Shown in pieces: positions 52,709 to 61,824 of a stretch of 64,000 nt of DNA. Position numbers and translations under genes: made by a program. This DNA is from Tridacna crocea (lineage: Eukaryota; Mollusca; Bivalvia; Cardiida; Cardiidae): NCBI GenBank assembly GCA_943736015.1, contig OX031058.1, positions 1,813,001 through 1,877,000 on the forward strand, given 5' to 3'. The notes under the pieces were generated by a model. That model was not told where the DNA came from. It saw nothing but the letters and a program-made list of their open reading frames with translations, and did not search any database. Position 1 is the first letter of the stretch; each line of letters opens with the position of its first letter.

Positions 52709-52934
52709 GGCCTGCAAGACGCGAAAAGGGGCATTTGCGGACATTTGCGCAGTCCGCGCAGGCTGATCCGAGACGACACTGTACGACTGCATTAGATTTT
52801 GCGCAAAACAGAAAATTACATAAAAACGGAAAATGTCGTTTTTGATTACGGCCTGAGCGTACTGGGCGGGCTGATCCGAGACGGCACTTTTCGCAAATTG
52901 CCGAATGCCCCTTTTCGCCTATTGCAAGCCATAT
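52709..52934. mobile_element. PAL-D palindromic MITE (D1 type), clear TIRs
   Basis: Ends ATATGGCCTGCAAGACGCGA 'aaaggggcatt' and 'aatgccccttttcgccta' TTGCAAGCCATAT: about 30-bp inverted termini. Centre 'gcaaaacagaaaattaca'. Best copy for defining D1 ends. Confidence 0.85.
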
Positions 52935-53018
52935 TGCCTCTAAGCCCTATCACCTGTTTACTCCGTAACTGATCGAAAACATTTGTTAATTCACGTTTTT
53001 GCCAAAACCAGCGTGTAC

Positions 53019-53250
53019 TTTATCTCTCTATCCAAACGACATAAATTCAAACTGGTCCAAATTGGATGCATTTGCAGACGACAATAATGTTGTGACTGAA
53101 AAATTGAAGTTTGGTCTTGAAAGGGAAGAAAACATTGTGGGAAAAGAAGAAAATGTTGGTTACCAGCATTTTCTCCTTTTCCCACAATGTTTTCAGAAGG
53201 CGTCTTTTTCAGGGTCGTGAAAATCAGGGATTGTTTGGGAAAGGGTTTAA
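53019..53250 (-). mobile_element. PAL-A palindromic MITE, inverted
   Basis: Right end 'ttgtttgggaaagggtttaa' (TTAA 53247-53250). The two arms differ ('gaagaaaatgttgg' / 'ccagcattttctcc'). Confidence 0.9.
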
Positions 53251-53629
53251 TACATTTACGGTGTTACAGCCAATGACGAGATTGGTAGCTTTTTCGCTTG
53301 GCGTAGATCAAGATCAAACTGCACAGGACTGGAAAACAGAGTCAAAACTTCATATGACAAGGGTCCTAGAAAGAAAATGTATATATTTCCTAGGTCTTAA
53401 TTATATCTAAATGGGGTTTGCAAAAAAAACCCTTTCAAACAGTAAGACTGTCGTAGTGACCACCTCTCTTAAACGATTAAATCAGTATACTCTACATACA
53501 CTGAAATAGAAAATGTGTTGAATTGTACCTGCTTAAGGCGAGCACCGACCGCCAGCGAGAAATATTGAGTTTTTCCTTTTTTGTGCTTGCTTACTAGGAG
53601 TTAGACGTAAAGTAACACGTGATAATGAT
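53251..53629. other. PAL-B fragment and spacer
   Basis: 'gtagatcaagatcaaactgc' 'acagga' at 53302-53327 is a PAL-B left arm; the rest is unassigned. Confidence 0.4.
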
Positions 53630-53859
53630 TTAATCCTTTTACCACACAATGACGACTTTTAACGACCCTGAAAGAGACGGCTTTTGAAAACATTGTGGGA
53701 AAAGGAGAAAATGCTGGTTACCAGCATTTTCTCCTTTTCCCACAATGTTTTCTATCCGTCGCAAAACAAATTTCAAATGTTCAGTCACTTTTATTTTGTC
53801 GTCTGCAAATGCTATCGATTTGGACAAATCTAAAATTTTGTCGTTTGGTAATGAGTTAA
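53630..53859 (+). mobile_element. PAL-A palindromic MITE, TTAA to TTAA
   Basis: 230 bp with TTAA at 53630-53633 and 53856-53859; perfect palindrome at 53687-53753. Confidence 0.95.
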
Positions 53860-54009
53860 GATAAAGTATTGTTCGGTGTGAAATGGGTTAAATGTACAAA
53901 GCTTCAGGCGATCCATATATCACCACCGATCACCGTATAATTGACGTTTTTTCCCCAGTCAATAAGAAATCGCCAACCATTACAATTTTAGGCCGTTTTG
54001 TTTCAAAAT

Positions 54010-54090
54010 TTCTCATGCATTTTCGGTCATTGTAGATCCAAGATCGGCCTGCACGTTCTGTGTAGTCTGATCTTAACCTGTATTTGCTGA
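54010..54090. mobile_element. PAL-B core fragment
   Basis: 'cattgtagatccaagatcgg' 'cctgcacgttctgtgtagtc'. Confidence 0.55.
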
Positions 54091-54146
54091 AAGTAGATCG
54101 TAATTTGTGAACAACTTTCATATGATAAACTTTTTAGTAAACGGTC

Positions 54147-54323
54147 CCAGCATTTTCTCCTTTCCACACAATGTTTTCAACCAGCATTTTCTCCTTTTCC
54201 AACAATGTTTTCCATCACATGAATGACAAATTCCGTTGTTTTAAGCCTCATATACATTTGTCGTCTGCAAATTCTTTCAATTTTGCCAAATCGAAATTGT
54301 TTTGTCGTTTGATACAGAGTTAA
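54147..54323 (+). mobile_element. PAL-A right half with duplicated arm
   Basis: 'cccagcattttctcctttcc' and 'accagcattttctccttttc' in tandem; right TTAA 54320-54323; left half deleted. Confidence 0.8.
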
Positions 54324-54504
54324 GAGAGGTCGATTGTTATAATTAATAGCTGTAGTTTATTTCACTGTGTTTTTTCCTTGTAATTTCCGCAAGTAAGATG
54401 TATTAGCTTTTCGTATGTGCAAGGTTAGAGCAACAATAAAAAAATCAACCCTTTTTTCCTGCTAAATAAATTAAATGAAAGTTTCCAGGAGATTGTAAAA
54501 ACCA

Positions 54505-54657
54505 GAAAAATGATATTTCAAATTTATATTTTGATGGAAAAGAATCTTTTTATCGGACAGTGTTGATCCAAGATCAGACTGCACGTTCTGTGCAGTACGA
54601 TCTTGGATCTACACTGTCCGCAAAAGGTCAGTGAGTGGGGCTTTTCAGCCTAAGGTA
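54505..54657 (-). mobile_element. PAL-B palindromic MITE
   Basis: Palindrome centred near 54590 and inverted left end 'gcaaaaggtcagtgagtggg'. Confidence 0.85.
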
Positions 54658-54689
54658 AATGTTCGACTGATATATAGCTTGGTGGAAAG

Positions 54690-55054
54690 AGACAGGAGTA
54701 TGAAAAAAAAAAACGGGAAGGAACTCTGGGAAAAGAGAAAAGGGCATGGTAACAGCGAAAAGACAGAACGAAAAAGAGAAAATAAGCGACAAAGAAGGGG
54801 GAAAGCCCAGTCTGTAGAGGGAAAAAAACTTGAAAATAGCGAAATGAAAGAAAGAAAATAACCCGAAAATTGGGGAAAGATTTGCTCTTTTTTATTTTTT
54901 AAAAGGAAAAGACCTGGAAAATAGCAAAAGGGAAATGAGAATAGTAAACGTGAAAAAAAAAAAATAATAAGGAAAAGGGACTATTAACAAGCGAAATGGA
55001 TGGGGAAAAAGAGAAAACAAGTACAGTTTGTGTAAGAAAGGTTTGGAGAGATAC

Positions 55055-55139
<85 letters not shown>

Positions 55140-55260
55140 CACACACACAGAAGGGGAAGGGCAGAGAAAGGAGAACAAGGGGAAAGGACCTGAAAATAGC
55201 GAAAAGAACAGAAACAAAGAGCGAATAAGAGCGAACAGAAAGAAAAGAAAAAGAGGACTG
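54690..55260. repeat. purine-rich degenerate minisatellite with (GA)n/(GACA)n
   Basis: Almost entirely A/G on the plus strand, with the phrase 'acctggaaaatagc' / 'acctgaaaatagcgaaaag' recurring; (GA)n and (GACA)n at 55056-55150. Long frames on both strands are composition artefacts. Confidence 0.85.
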
Positions 55261-55449
55261 ATTTAGAGAATCGGTTTGTGTACGGGAGGGTGATAAAACC
55301 GTAAACTACATTAAGATAAGAGATAATTTTGTAAAGCGATAACCTCATTACCACTAAACTTTAAGTAGTACACACAAGAACATGATAGCGACGTAAGTAC
55401 TACTTCAATGTAAGGTGGATGGTGCTAAATGTCAGGTGAAACTTCAAAA

Positions 55450-55640
55450 CTAAACCCTTCGGTCCGTTACTTAGTTACCTAGCGTGACTCGGTGCGTCTT
55501 TTCGGACAGTGTAAATACAAGATCAGACTGCACAGAACGTGCAGTCTGATCTTGTATTTATACTGTCCGATAAGCTGATTTTCTTTTTCCTTTTTTATTT
55601 TCGGAAAAAAATCTATGCAATTGAATCATTTTGTTAATTC
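55450..55640 (+). mobile_element. PAL-B with covarying arms
   Basis: Palindrome 55503-55570: 'cggacagtgtaaatacaaga' and 'tcttgtatttatactgtccg'. The usual GATCC is replaced by AATAC in one arm and by its complement in the other. Confidence 0.9.
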
Positions 55641-55659
55641 AATTTGTCTGGGAATGTCT

Positions 55660-55805
55660 GTTAAACACTTTATTAAACAACAAAACATTTAGACTTGTCC
55701 ATTTTCAAAGCAATTTCAGACAACTGATTAAATTGGTCTGAAATAAGAGAAAATTTGTCTTTTGCAGGTTAGAAAACAACGTGAGAAAACGAGAAAAAAT
55801 TGAAT
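55660..55805 (-). mobile_element. PAL-A half fragment
   Basis: 'cttgtccattttcaaagcaa' 'tttcagacaactgatt', then a decayed left arm. Confidence 0.5.
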
Positions 55806-55884
55806 ACCCTCAAAAAAATTGAATACCTTCAATATTGTATAAGTGTTTATAAATCGGTTGCTGATAATTTGTTCCGGAACGTAA

Positions 55885-56060
55885 CTTGTAAGTCCACAGG
55901 CAACTCATAAGCAAATCACTGACCTTTGTCTGCGGGCAGCGTAGATCCAAGATCCGACTGCACAGAGCGTGCAGTCTGATCTTGGATTTACACTGTCCAG
56001 TGAGGAGGTTTTTACCCAAGATATAAGTTTGAAATAGAAGAATTGTTGTTTTTTAGTCTC
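55885..56060 (+). mobile_element. PAL-B palindromic MITE
   Basis: 'caaatcactgacctttgtct' then palindrome 'gcgtagatccaagatccgac' / 'gtctgatcttggatttacac'. Confidence 0.85.
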
Positions 56061-56089
56061 GTCTGGAAGGTTTCGTATAGCTTGTTTAC

Positions 56090-56205
56090 CAGGTTTTACA
56101 ATTACTAGTAAAAGAACCTCAAGAAAATCATAGATAGGTTCACTGAACGCTGCGATATAACTGAGATAATGCTGAAAACGGCGTTAAACAGCACTCAATC
56201 AATCT
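56090..56205 (+). mobile_element. SINE-1 3' end
   Basis: 'tactagtaaaagaacctcaa', 'gctgcgatataactgagata', 'ctgaaaacggcgttaaacag', CACTCAATCAATC tail. Confidence 0.75.
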
Positions 56206-56259
56206 ACTTCACTGGCGGGATAGTAGATAATGTTAACATTTTCCCTTAGTACACACACG

Positions 56260-56435
56260 TTTAAACGGCGCTAACAGAGATGGTCTTGGAAAAAATTGTG
56301 GGAAAAGGAGAAAATGCTGGTTACCAGCATTTTCTCCTTTTTCCACAATGTTTTCTATTCTATCGCAAGACTTAAGCTCATGAGTAAGAAAAACATTTGT
56401 TGTCTGCAGATGTTTTTGAATTTGGAGTAGTTTGG
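56260..56435 (+). mobile_element. PAL-A, ends decayed
   Basis: Palindrome intact at 56290-56355; 'gttgtctgcagatgttttt' in the right flank. Confidence 0.8.
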
Positions 56436-56649
56436 GAAAGACGCAACTTATTTTTGGGGAACCGATGATCGTTTTCACTTCAGACAATTTCGACAAAGTT
56501 AGGCTTTCAGGAATTCTCTTGTATTGTTTCTAGATTCACGTGTGTGAGGCAAAAATAGAATATGGCGCATGACGCAACGTCTGCAGACGCTCTGCACAGG
56601 TCACGTGAAGATTTCTATCTATATCAAATATTTTTGCCTTGGTATGATG

Positions 56650-57240
56650 CCGAGCTAGGTAACGTACTCGGTATTGTATGGGACTTGAGATCAAAAGGTG
56701 CCCGGTTCGAATACCTCGTTCGACGATCCTTCTTGCGAGGTTTGCCAGCATTATCTCCCGCTAGATGGCATTCTACAAATACACATCTATCTACTTTGAA
56801 TTTCTAACTAAAATAAACGTTTACTCAATAAAACCCTACATTGCGCGATTCATTCAGCTATGATCGGCAGTTTAGAGAAATCTGGTGCTACAACAGGCCT
56901 GATTTCTCCTCAAACGTATGGATAAAAGCCATTTTCTCCATTGCTACTCTATAGCGCGTATTACTACAATCCCCCAATATTGGGGAGAGTGATGCGTCAT
57001 AATAAAGTCGAATCTTCGAAGAATATGACATGCGCAGACAACGGGATTGCCAATAGTCAGAGCGACAAGATTCGTTCCTCCTTGCCGTTGATCATTATTT
57101 CAACGATGTGCCCGTGGCTTTGCAAGAATAGTTTGCAAGGTAGGCCTACTGGTAAAAGAAAACATCTGAGAAAGCATGGATAGGTGCCTTGACCGCCACG
57201 ATATAACTGAAATAATGTTGAAAGCTTCGTTAAACGCTAT
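56650..57240 (+). mobile_element. SINE-1-like element interrupted by the ~340-bp repeat
   Basis: tRNA-like head 56652-56735 ('gccgagctaggtaacgtact', B box 'cccggttcgaatacct'), then the dispersed repeat 56745-57060, then SINE middle 'tgccgttgatcattatttca' and 3' core 'tactggtaaaagaaaacatc', 'gaccgccacgatataactga'. Confidence 0.7.
56745..57060 (+). mobile_element. ~340-bp dispersed repeat, copy 2
   Basis: Collinear with 43145-43500 with a short internal deletion near 56795. Confidence 0.75.
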
Positions 57241-57283
57241 AAAAACATATTAATAAATCGCATTTTTTTTTCTATATCTGCAT

Positions 57284-57511
57284 TAGCCCATTACCACACA
57301 ATCCCTACTTTTGACGCCCCTGAGAAAGAAGCCTTTAGAAAACATGGTGGGAAAAGGAGAAAATGCTGGTAACCAGCATTTTCTCCTTTTCCCACATTGT
57401 TTTCTATCCTTTGCAAATCAAATTTCAAATTTCCGGTCACTTTTAGGTTGTCGTCTGCAAATGTTTTCGATTTGGACAAGCCTAAAATATTATCGTTTCG
57501 TAATGATTTAA
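57284..57511 (+). mobile_element. PAL-A palindromic MITE
   Basis: 'ttagcccattaccacacaat' start (TTAA to TTAG), right TTAA 57508-57511. Confidence 0.9.
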
Positions 57512-57536
57512 ATGTGCCGACTGTCGCTTATATGTT

Positions 57537-57768
57537 GTACAAGAAGATAATATTTCAGACTGGTCAAAATTAAAAGCATTTTCACTCAGCAAAATTGATA
57601 AAGCGAAGCTTAAATCATGTTTTTTTTTTCTTTGAAAGGATAAAAACATGATGAGAAAAGGAGAAATTGCATGGTTACCAGCAATTTCTCCTTTTCTCAC
57701 CATGTTTTTAAAAACCGTCTGCCCAATAGTCGTTAAAACTCGGGGTAATTAGGTAAAGGGGTGAGTTA
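57537..57768 (-). mobile_element. PAL-A, inverted, variant arms
   Basis: 'ggagaaattgcatggttacc' 'agcaatttctcc': AAATTGC/GCAATTT change in both arms; right 'ggtaattaggtaaagg'. Confidence 0.85.
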
Positions 57769-57784
57769 CTAAAACATAACCGGA

Positions 57785-57860
57785 AGTCATGGTCATAGAT
57801 CAGGCTTCACTCATGGGAAGAATGATCTTCGTCTACACTGTCCATAAGTTATGTTTACAT
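57785..57860. mobile_element. PAL-B remnant
   Basis: 'catagatcaggcttcactca' 'tgggaagaatgatcttcgtc' 'tacactgtccataa'. Confidence 0.5.
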
Positions 57861-57884
57861 GTTTTACAGACCGGTAGCAGGACG

Positions 57885-58058
57885 GTTTTCGATTTATCAA
57901 CTATTCTTAAGAACATTATCTCTGTCTTGTTCTCCAAGACTTTTTTCTAAATTGAATGGAACACAACTTCTGAATCAGAAGTTGTGTTACATTTAAAGTT
58001 AGAAATAATCTGGAGAATCAGGTAGAGGCGTTCTTAAGAATGGTTGATGAAAACAGAC
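57885..58058. mobile_element. PAL-C, centre shortened
   Basis: 'aacacaacttctgaatcaga' 'agttgtgtta': the two CCAAT boxes are deleted symmetrically; outer 'ctattcttaagaacatt' / 'cgttcttaagaatggttga' kept. Confidence 0.85.
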
Positions 58059-58199
58059 CTCTATCTCGTACTAATAAATTTTATAATAGTACGAGTTAAC
58101 GTAATTATCTAACTTGATGAATGAACCGAGTCTTGTTTACAAAGACAATCAATGATAATAATGTTGATAAAAAATACACTCTTACATAGTACAGGTTCG

Positions 58200-58550
58200 G
58201 GGGAAGAGAGAGAGAAAGAATGAGAGAGAGAGAGAGACTGACAGACAGACAGACAGAGAGACACACACACATAGAGAGAGAGAGAGAGAGACAGACAGAC
58301 AAGAGACAGAGAGAGAAGAGAGCGACAGGAAAAGAAAACAGAGACGGACGGGCAGAATGACAGACAAACAATCGAAAAGACAGACAGACAGACAGACAGA
58401 CCGACGGACGGACAGAGGGACGGACGAACGGGCAGGCGTGAGGTTTGACGGACGGATGGACGAACGGACGGAAGAACGGACGGGAGGACGGACAGACAGG
58501 CAGAATGACGGATGGACAGACAGACACACAGACAGTCACACAGAGACTGG
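58200..58550. repeat. (GA)n, (GACA)n and (GACG)n array
   Basis: Compound microsatellite grading from GA to GACA to GACGGACG. Frames of up to 160 codons across it are artefacts. Confidence 0.95.
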
Positions 58551-58799
58551 CAGTTATATTTCATGTTGGTATGTATTTTTTTATGAATCATACGGTTGAA
58601 ATACCTATGCCCGCTGCGAGGATAAATTCAAACCCACTTTTCCTTGTTTTGTGCATCTATTTTGAAATCGAATAATGGCCGACTAATGCCTTTGCACCAA
58701 GACTAACAGGTCATCTTTTATTTTATGTATCTTAAAAAAGGAATCTTCCAAAATATCTACCGATAAATCAACTCAGTTCATCCCTTATGGCACCAATAG

Positions 58800-58935
58800 A
58801 AGTGTTACTGTATTTCGAACAGTGTAGATAAAGATCAGACTTTACGTAGAACGTGCAGTCTGATCTTTGATCTATACTGTTCGATTTTTGGCAGGATACT
58901 CTTAAAAAAAAACATCTTCGTCAATTTAAATTTTT
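58800..58935. mobile_element. PAL-B core
   Basis: 'cgaacagtgtagataaagat' / 'gatctttgatctatactgtt' with centre 'ttacgtagaacgtgc'; terminal CGAACAG/CTGTTCG is changed in both arms. Confidence 0.8.
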
Positions 58936-58987
58936 CAGGGGGGTCTTTTTAAACCGAATGAAAATTATTGCTGCCTTTGTGTGTGTT

Positions 58988-59215
58988 TTTAACCCTTTCT
59001 CAAACAAGCTCTGGTTTTTACATGTCTGCAGTAAAACTCTTGAAAACACTGTGGGAAAAGGAGAAATTGCTCGTTACGAGCAATTTCTCCTTTTCCCACA
59101 GTGTTTTCTACCCTTTTTGGGAACTTTCTGGCATTTTCTCAAAATCAAAAATTGTCGTTTGCAAACTCTTTTGGTTTGGAAGAGCCCAAAATTTGTCGTT
59201 TGGGATAGGAGTTAG
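58988..59215 (+). mobile_element. PAL-A with mirrored arm changes
   Basis: TTAACCCTTTCTCAAACAAG start. Perfect palindrome 59042-59108 in which two differences from consensus (CACTG for CATTG; AATTGCTCG for AATGCTGG) occur in both arms. Confidence 0.9.
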
Positions 59216-59229
59216 ATCGTGCCCTATTG

Positions 59230-59795
59230 TGATGTGGTATTCGTAGCTATTGTATGTCTCTTTTGTTCTTTTTTTTCTTGTCCCCTTTCGTTCTCATTTT
59301 ACTTTCCTTTCGATTTCATTTGCTTTATTTTTCATTCCAACTGGCTTTTCCTCTCGCGTACAGTTTGCTTTTCTTTCGTACTCAAGCGTTTTCCTTTTGC
59401 CTTCATTTGTAATCTTTTCGCTTTCATTTGCTTTACTTTCCCTCTTATTTGCTTTACGTTTGTCCACATTACCTTTACTTTTCTCAATATGTGTTTTCCT
59501 TTCGCTCTTATTTGCTTACATTTTGTCCTCATTTGGTTTCCCTTGCACTCATTTACTTCCTTTCGGTGTTACCTGCTTTACTTTCGCTCTAATTTGTTTT
59601 CCTTTCACTCTTGTTAGCTTTCCCTGTCGTCGTTCTTTATTTCCCTTTCGTACTTATTTGTTTTCCTGTTGCACTCAATTGCTTTCTTTTAGAATGAATT
59701 TATTTGTTTTCGTCTCCATTTGCTTTTTTTTTAAAATCAGTTGCTTTCTTTTCGCTTTGATTTGCTTTTCGATTCGCTATTTAACGATATAAACA
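59230..59795. repeat. CT-rich degenerate minisatellite
   Basis: Irregular repeats of about 25-35 bp built on 'cctttcgctctcatttgctt'. The 132- and 180-codon frames through it (F/S/L-rich) shift between units and are not credible genes. Confidence 0.75.
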
Positions 59796-59884
59796 TACTT
59801 TTCAACTCTTCATTGTCTAAGCAAATTTGCGGTAGATGATTTTAAAAACATCATGGGAACTATGAATAACCAATTCGAATCAAT

Positions 59885-60115
59885 TCTTCAACAGACGACA
59901 AGAAAGATTTGCAGACGACAAAGTAATGTGGCTCAAAGGGCGAAAACTGTCTGTAAAAGGGCTAAAAAGATTGTTGGAAAAGGAGAGAATACTAGTAACC
60001 AACATTTCTTCTTTTATCACAATGGTCTATACCCGTCCATAAAAAAGATTTCCATTTGTAAGTCAAAGTTATAAGTCGTCTGCAAATACTCTCAATTTAG
60101 ACAAATCTAAAATGG
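59885..60115. mobile_element. PAL-A fold-back variant (same half on both sides)
   Basis: Left 'gcagacgacaaagtaatgtg' and right 'cgtctgcaaatactctcaat' are the same PAL-A flank in opposite sense, so the whole element, not only the core, is inverted-repeat. Confidence 0.65.
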
Positions 60116-60224
60116 GGAGTCAACTTGCTACGTCACACACGAATTATAACAGAAGTAAATATGTTTCAATTTGAACCAGTTTAAAAAAATTGTTGTGGTG
60201 AAAGGACAAAGAAAGTAATGTATG

Positions 60225-60678
60225 TTAAACCCTTTGCCAGACGACAACATTTTGTTGTCCAAATTGAAAGCATTTGCAGACGACACGCTCAGTGTGATTA
60301 AAATGGTGCAAAATTTTCATTGATTGGGTAGAAAACACTGTGGGAAAAGGGAGAAAATGCTGGTTACCAATATTTTCTCCTTTTTGTCACAATGTTCTCA
60401 AAAGGCTCCTTTCCAAAGGTCGTTTAACCCATTACCAAACAATCCCTACTTTTGACGCCCCTGAGAAAGAAGCCTTTAGAAAACATTGTAGGAAAAGGAG
60501 AAAATGCTGGTTTACAGCATTTTCTCCTTTTCCCACATTGTTTTCTACCCTTCACAAAACAAATTTCAATTTTTCAGTCACTTTTATTTTGTCGTCTGCA
60601 AATGCTTTCGATTTGAACAAATCTAAAATTTTGCCGTTTGGTAATGAGATAAGGTGAGCATTATGTGGTAAGGGTTAA
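60225..60678 (-). mobile_element. PAL-A interrupted by another PAL-A
   Basis: TTAA 60225-60228, inverted PAL-A to 60423, then a second copy (60424-60655), then the missing terminus 'ttatgtggtaagggttaa' with TTAA 60675-60678. Outer parts sum to about 222 bp, the normal length. Confidence 0.8.
60424..60655 (+). mobile_element. PAL-A inserted at TTAA within PAL-A
   Basis: TTAACCCATTACCAAACAAT start; end GTTTGGTAATGAGATAA, where TTAA became ATAA. Palindrome near-perfect. Confidence 0.9.
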
Positions 60679-60816
60679 CGGATGAGGGTAAATACTCGTG
60701 ACTGACGTCTAATCTGTCCATATCAGTTAGACTGCGACGTCTTACTGACCGTGTGATGAAACTAGTATTGTGGCAAGTAAGAGAATTTGCTCGTTTACAT
60801 AGGTTTTTCTTTTATC

Positions 60817-61031
60817 ACGAGAGACAGACAGAAAGACAGACAAAAGGACAGACATACAAAAGGACAGACAGACATATGGACAAACAAACGGACGGACAGT
60901 CAGGTGGGTAGGGAGGCGGCAGGCTGACTGACAGACAGACAGACAAGCTGGCCGACAAAGTGAAAACTGACAGACAGACAGACAAACTGACAGACAGACG
61001 GACGAACGGATTGGACAGCGAGAGGAAGGGA

Positions 61032-61084
<53 letters not shown>
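60817..61084. repeat. (GACA)n and (GA)n microsatellite
   Basis: Interrupted (GACA)n 60817-60990, then (GA)22 at about 61036-61081. Confidence 0.95.
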
Positions 61085-61086
<2 letters not shown>

Positions 61087-61824
61087 GTTGGGAAGAGAAA
61101 TGTATGAAAAGGCAGATAGTGAGGCCGGTAGTCTGATAGTAGGTCAGTAAGATACTTAAGAAAGAAAAAAGAAAATCAGACGAACAGGCGATCGGAAGTT
61201 AAGGCAGACACACGACATTCAAAAATAAATTTACTTTCAATAAAAGAATAAAAATTCAAACAAGTTACAGCTCATATTTTGAAGGAGAGATCTTTATCGG
61301 TTTCAAGCTGTATATACTTAGGGATTGAAACTTGTTTCATGCACAAACGTCACAAAATATATAGTTGTTCATTTCATTTTTCCCCAACGAAGCGTAGCCA
61401 GTTATTCAAAATAATTGCTCTGTAATCCGTCTATCGCGTTTGATCACTATGTCGTAAATTCAAGTTATGGGTAAATATTACGTTTTAAGTTATAAAAAAC
61501 AGCGGACCGCATAGGATTTCTCGTTCACAGATAGACGATGTTTTACGGGGGTGGTATTATTATACAGACCGTATTTTTCATCGCAGCCGATCTCGATTGG
61601 CTCTTTTGATCATATTTCTAACATTATTTACAGAGTGTACTTAGAGTCATACAGTATTAGCTAACTTATGACCTGTCGTTTCACGTACAACAACCAGAAA
61701 CTTTGGTTTCAATGCCAGATTAAGCACCAAGTACTTTACAAATTAAGTTTAAGACAAGCATTTGACGCAAAGGAAACAACGTAGGCCTATATTGTTTGTC
61801 AGCAGTTAAAACGTTTAAAGGAAA
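61085..61824. other. no recognised feature
   Basis: AT-rich; no repeat match. Confidence 0.35.

Noticed and set aside
54899..55354. 151-codon Leu/Ser-rich frame on the minus strand
   Set aside because: Complement of the purine-rich (GA)n region.
58105..58591. Frames of 115-160 codons rich in Ser, Leu, Val, Cys and Arg
   Set aside because: They translate a GA/GACA/GACG microsatellite; all phases are open.
59219..59792. 132- and 180-codon hydrophobic frames resembling a membrane protein
   Set aside because: Both overlap in different phases over a CT-rich degenerate minisatellite; the hydrophobicity comes from T-rich codons.
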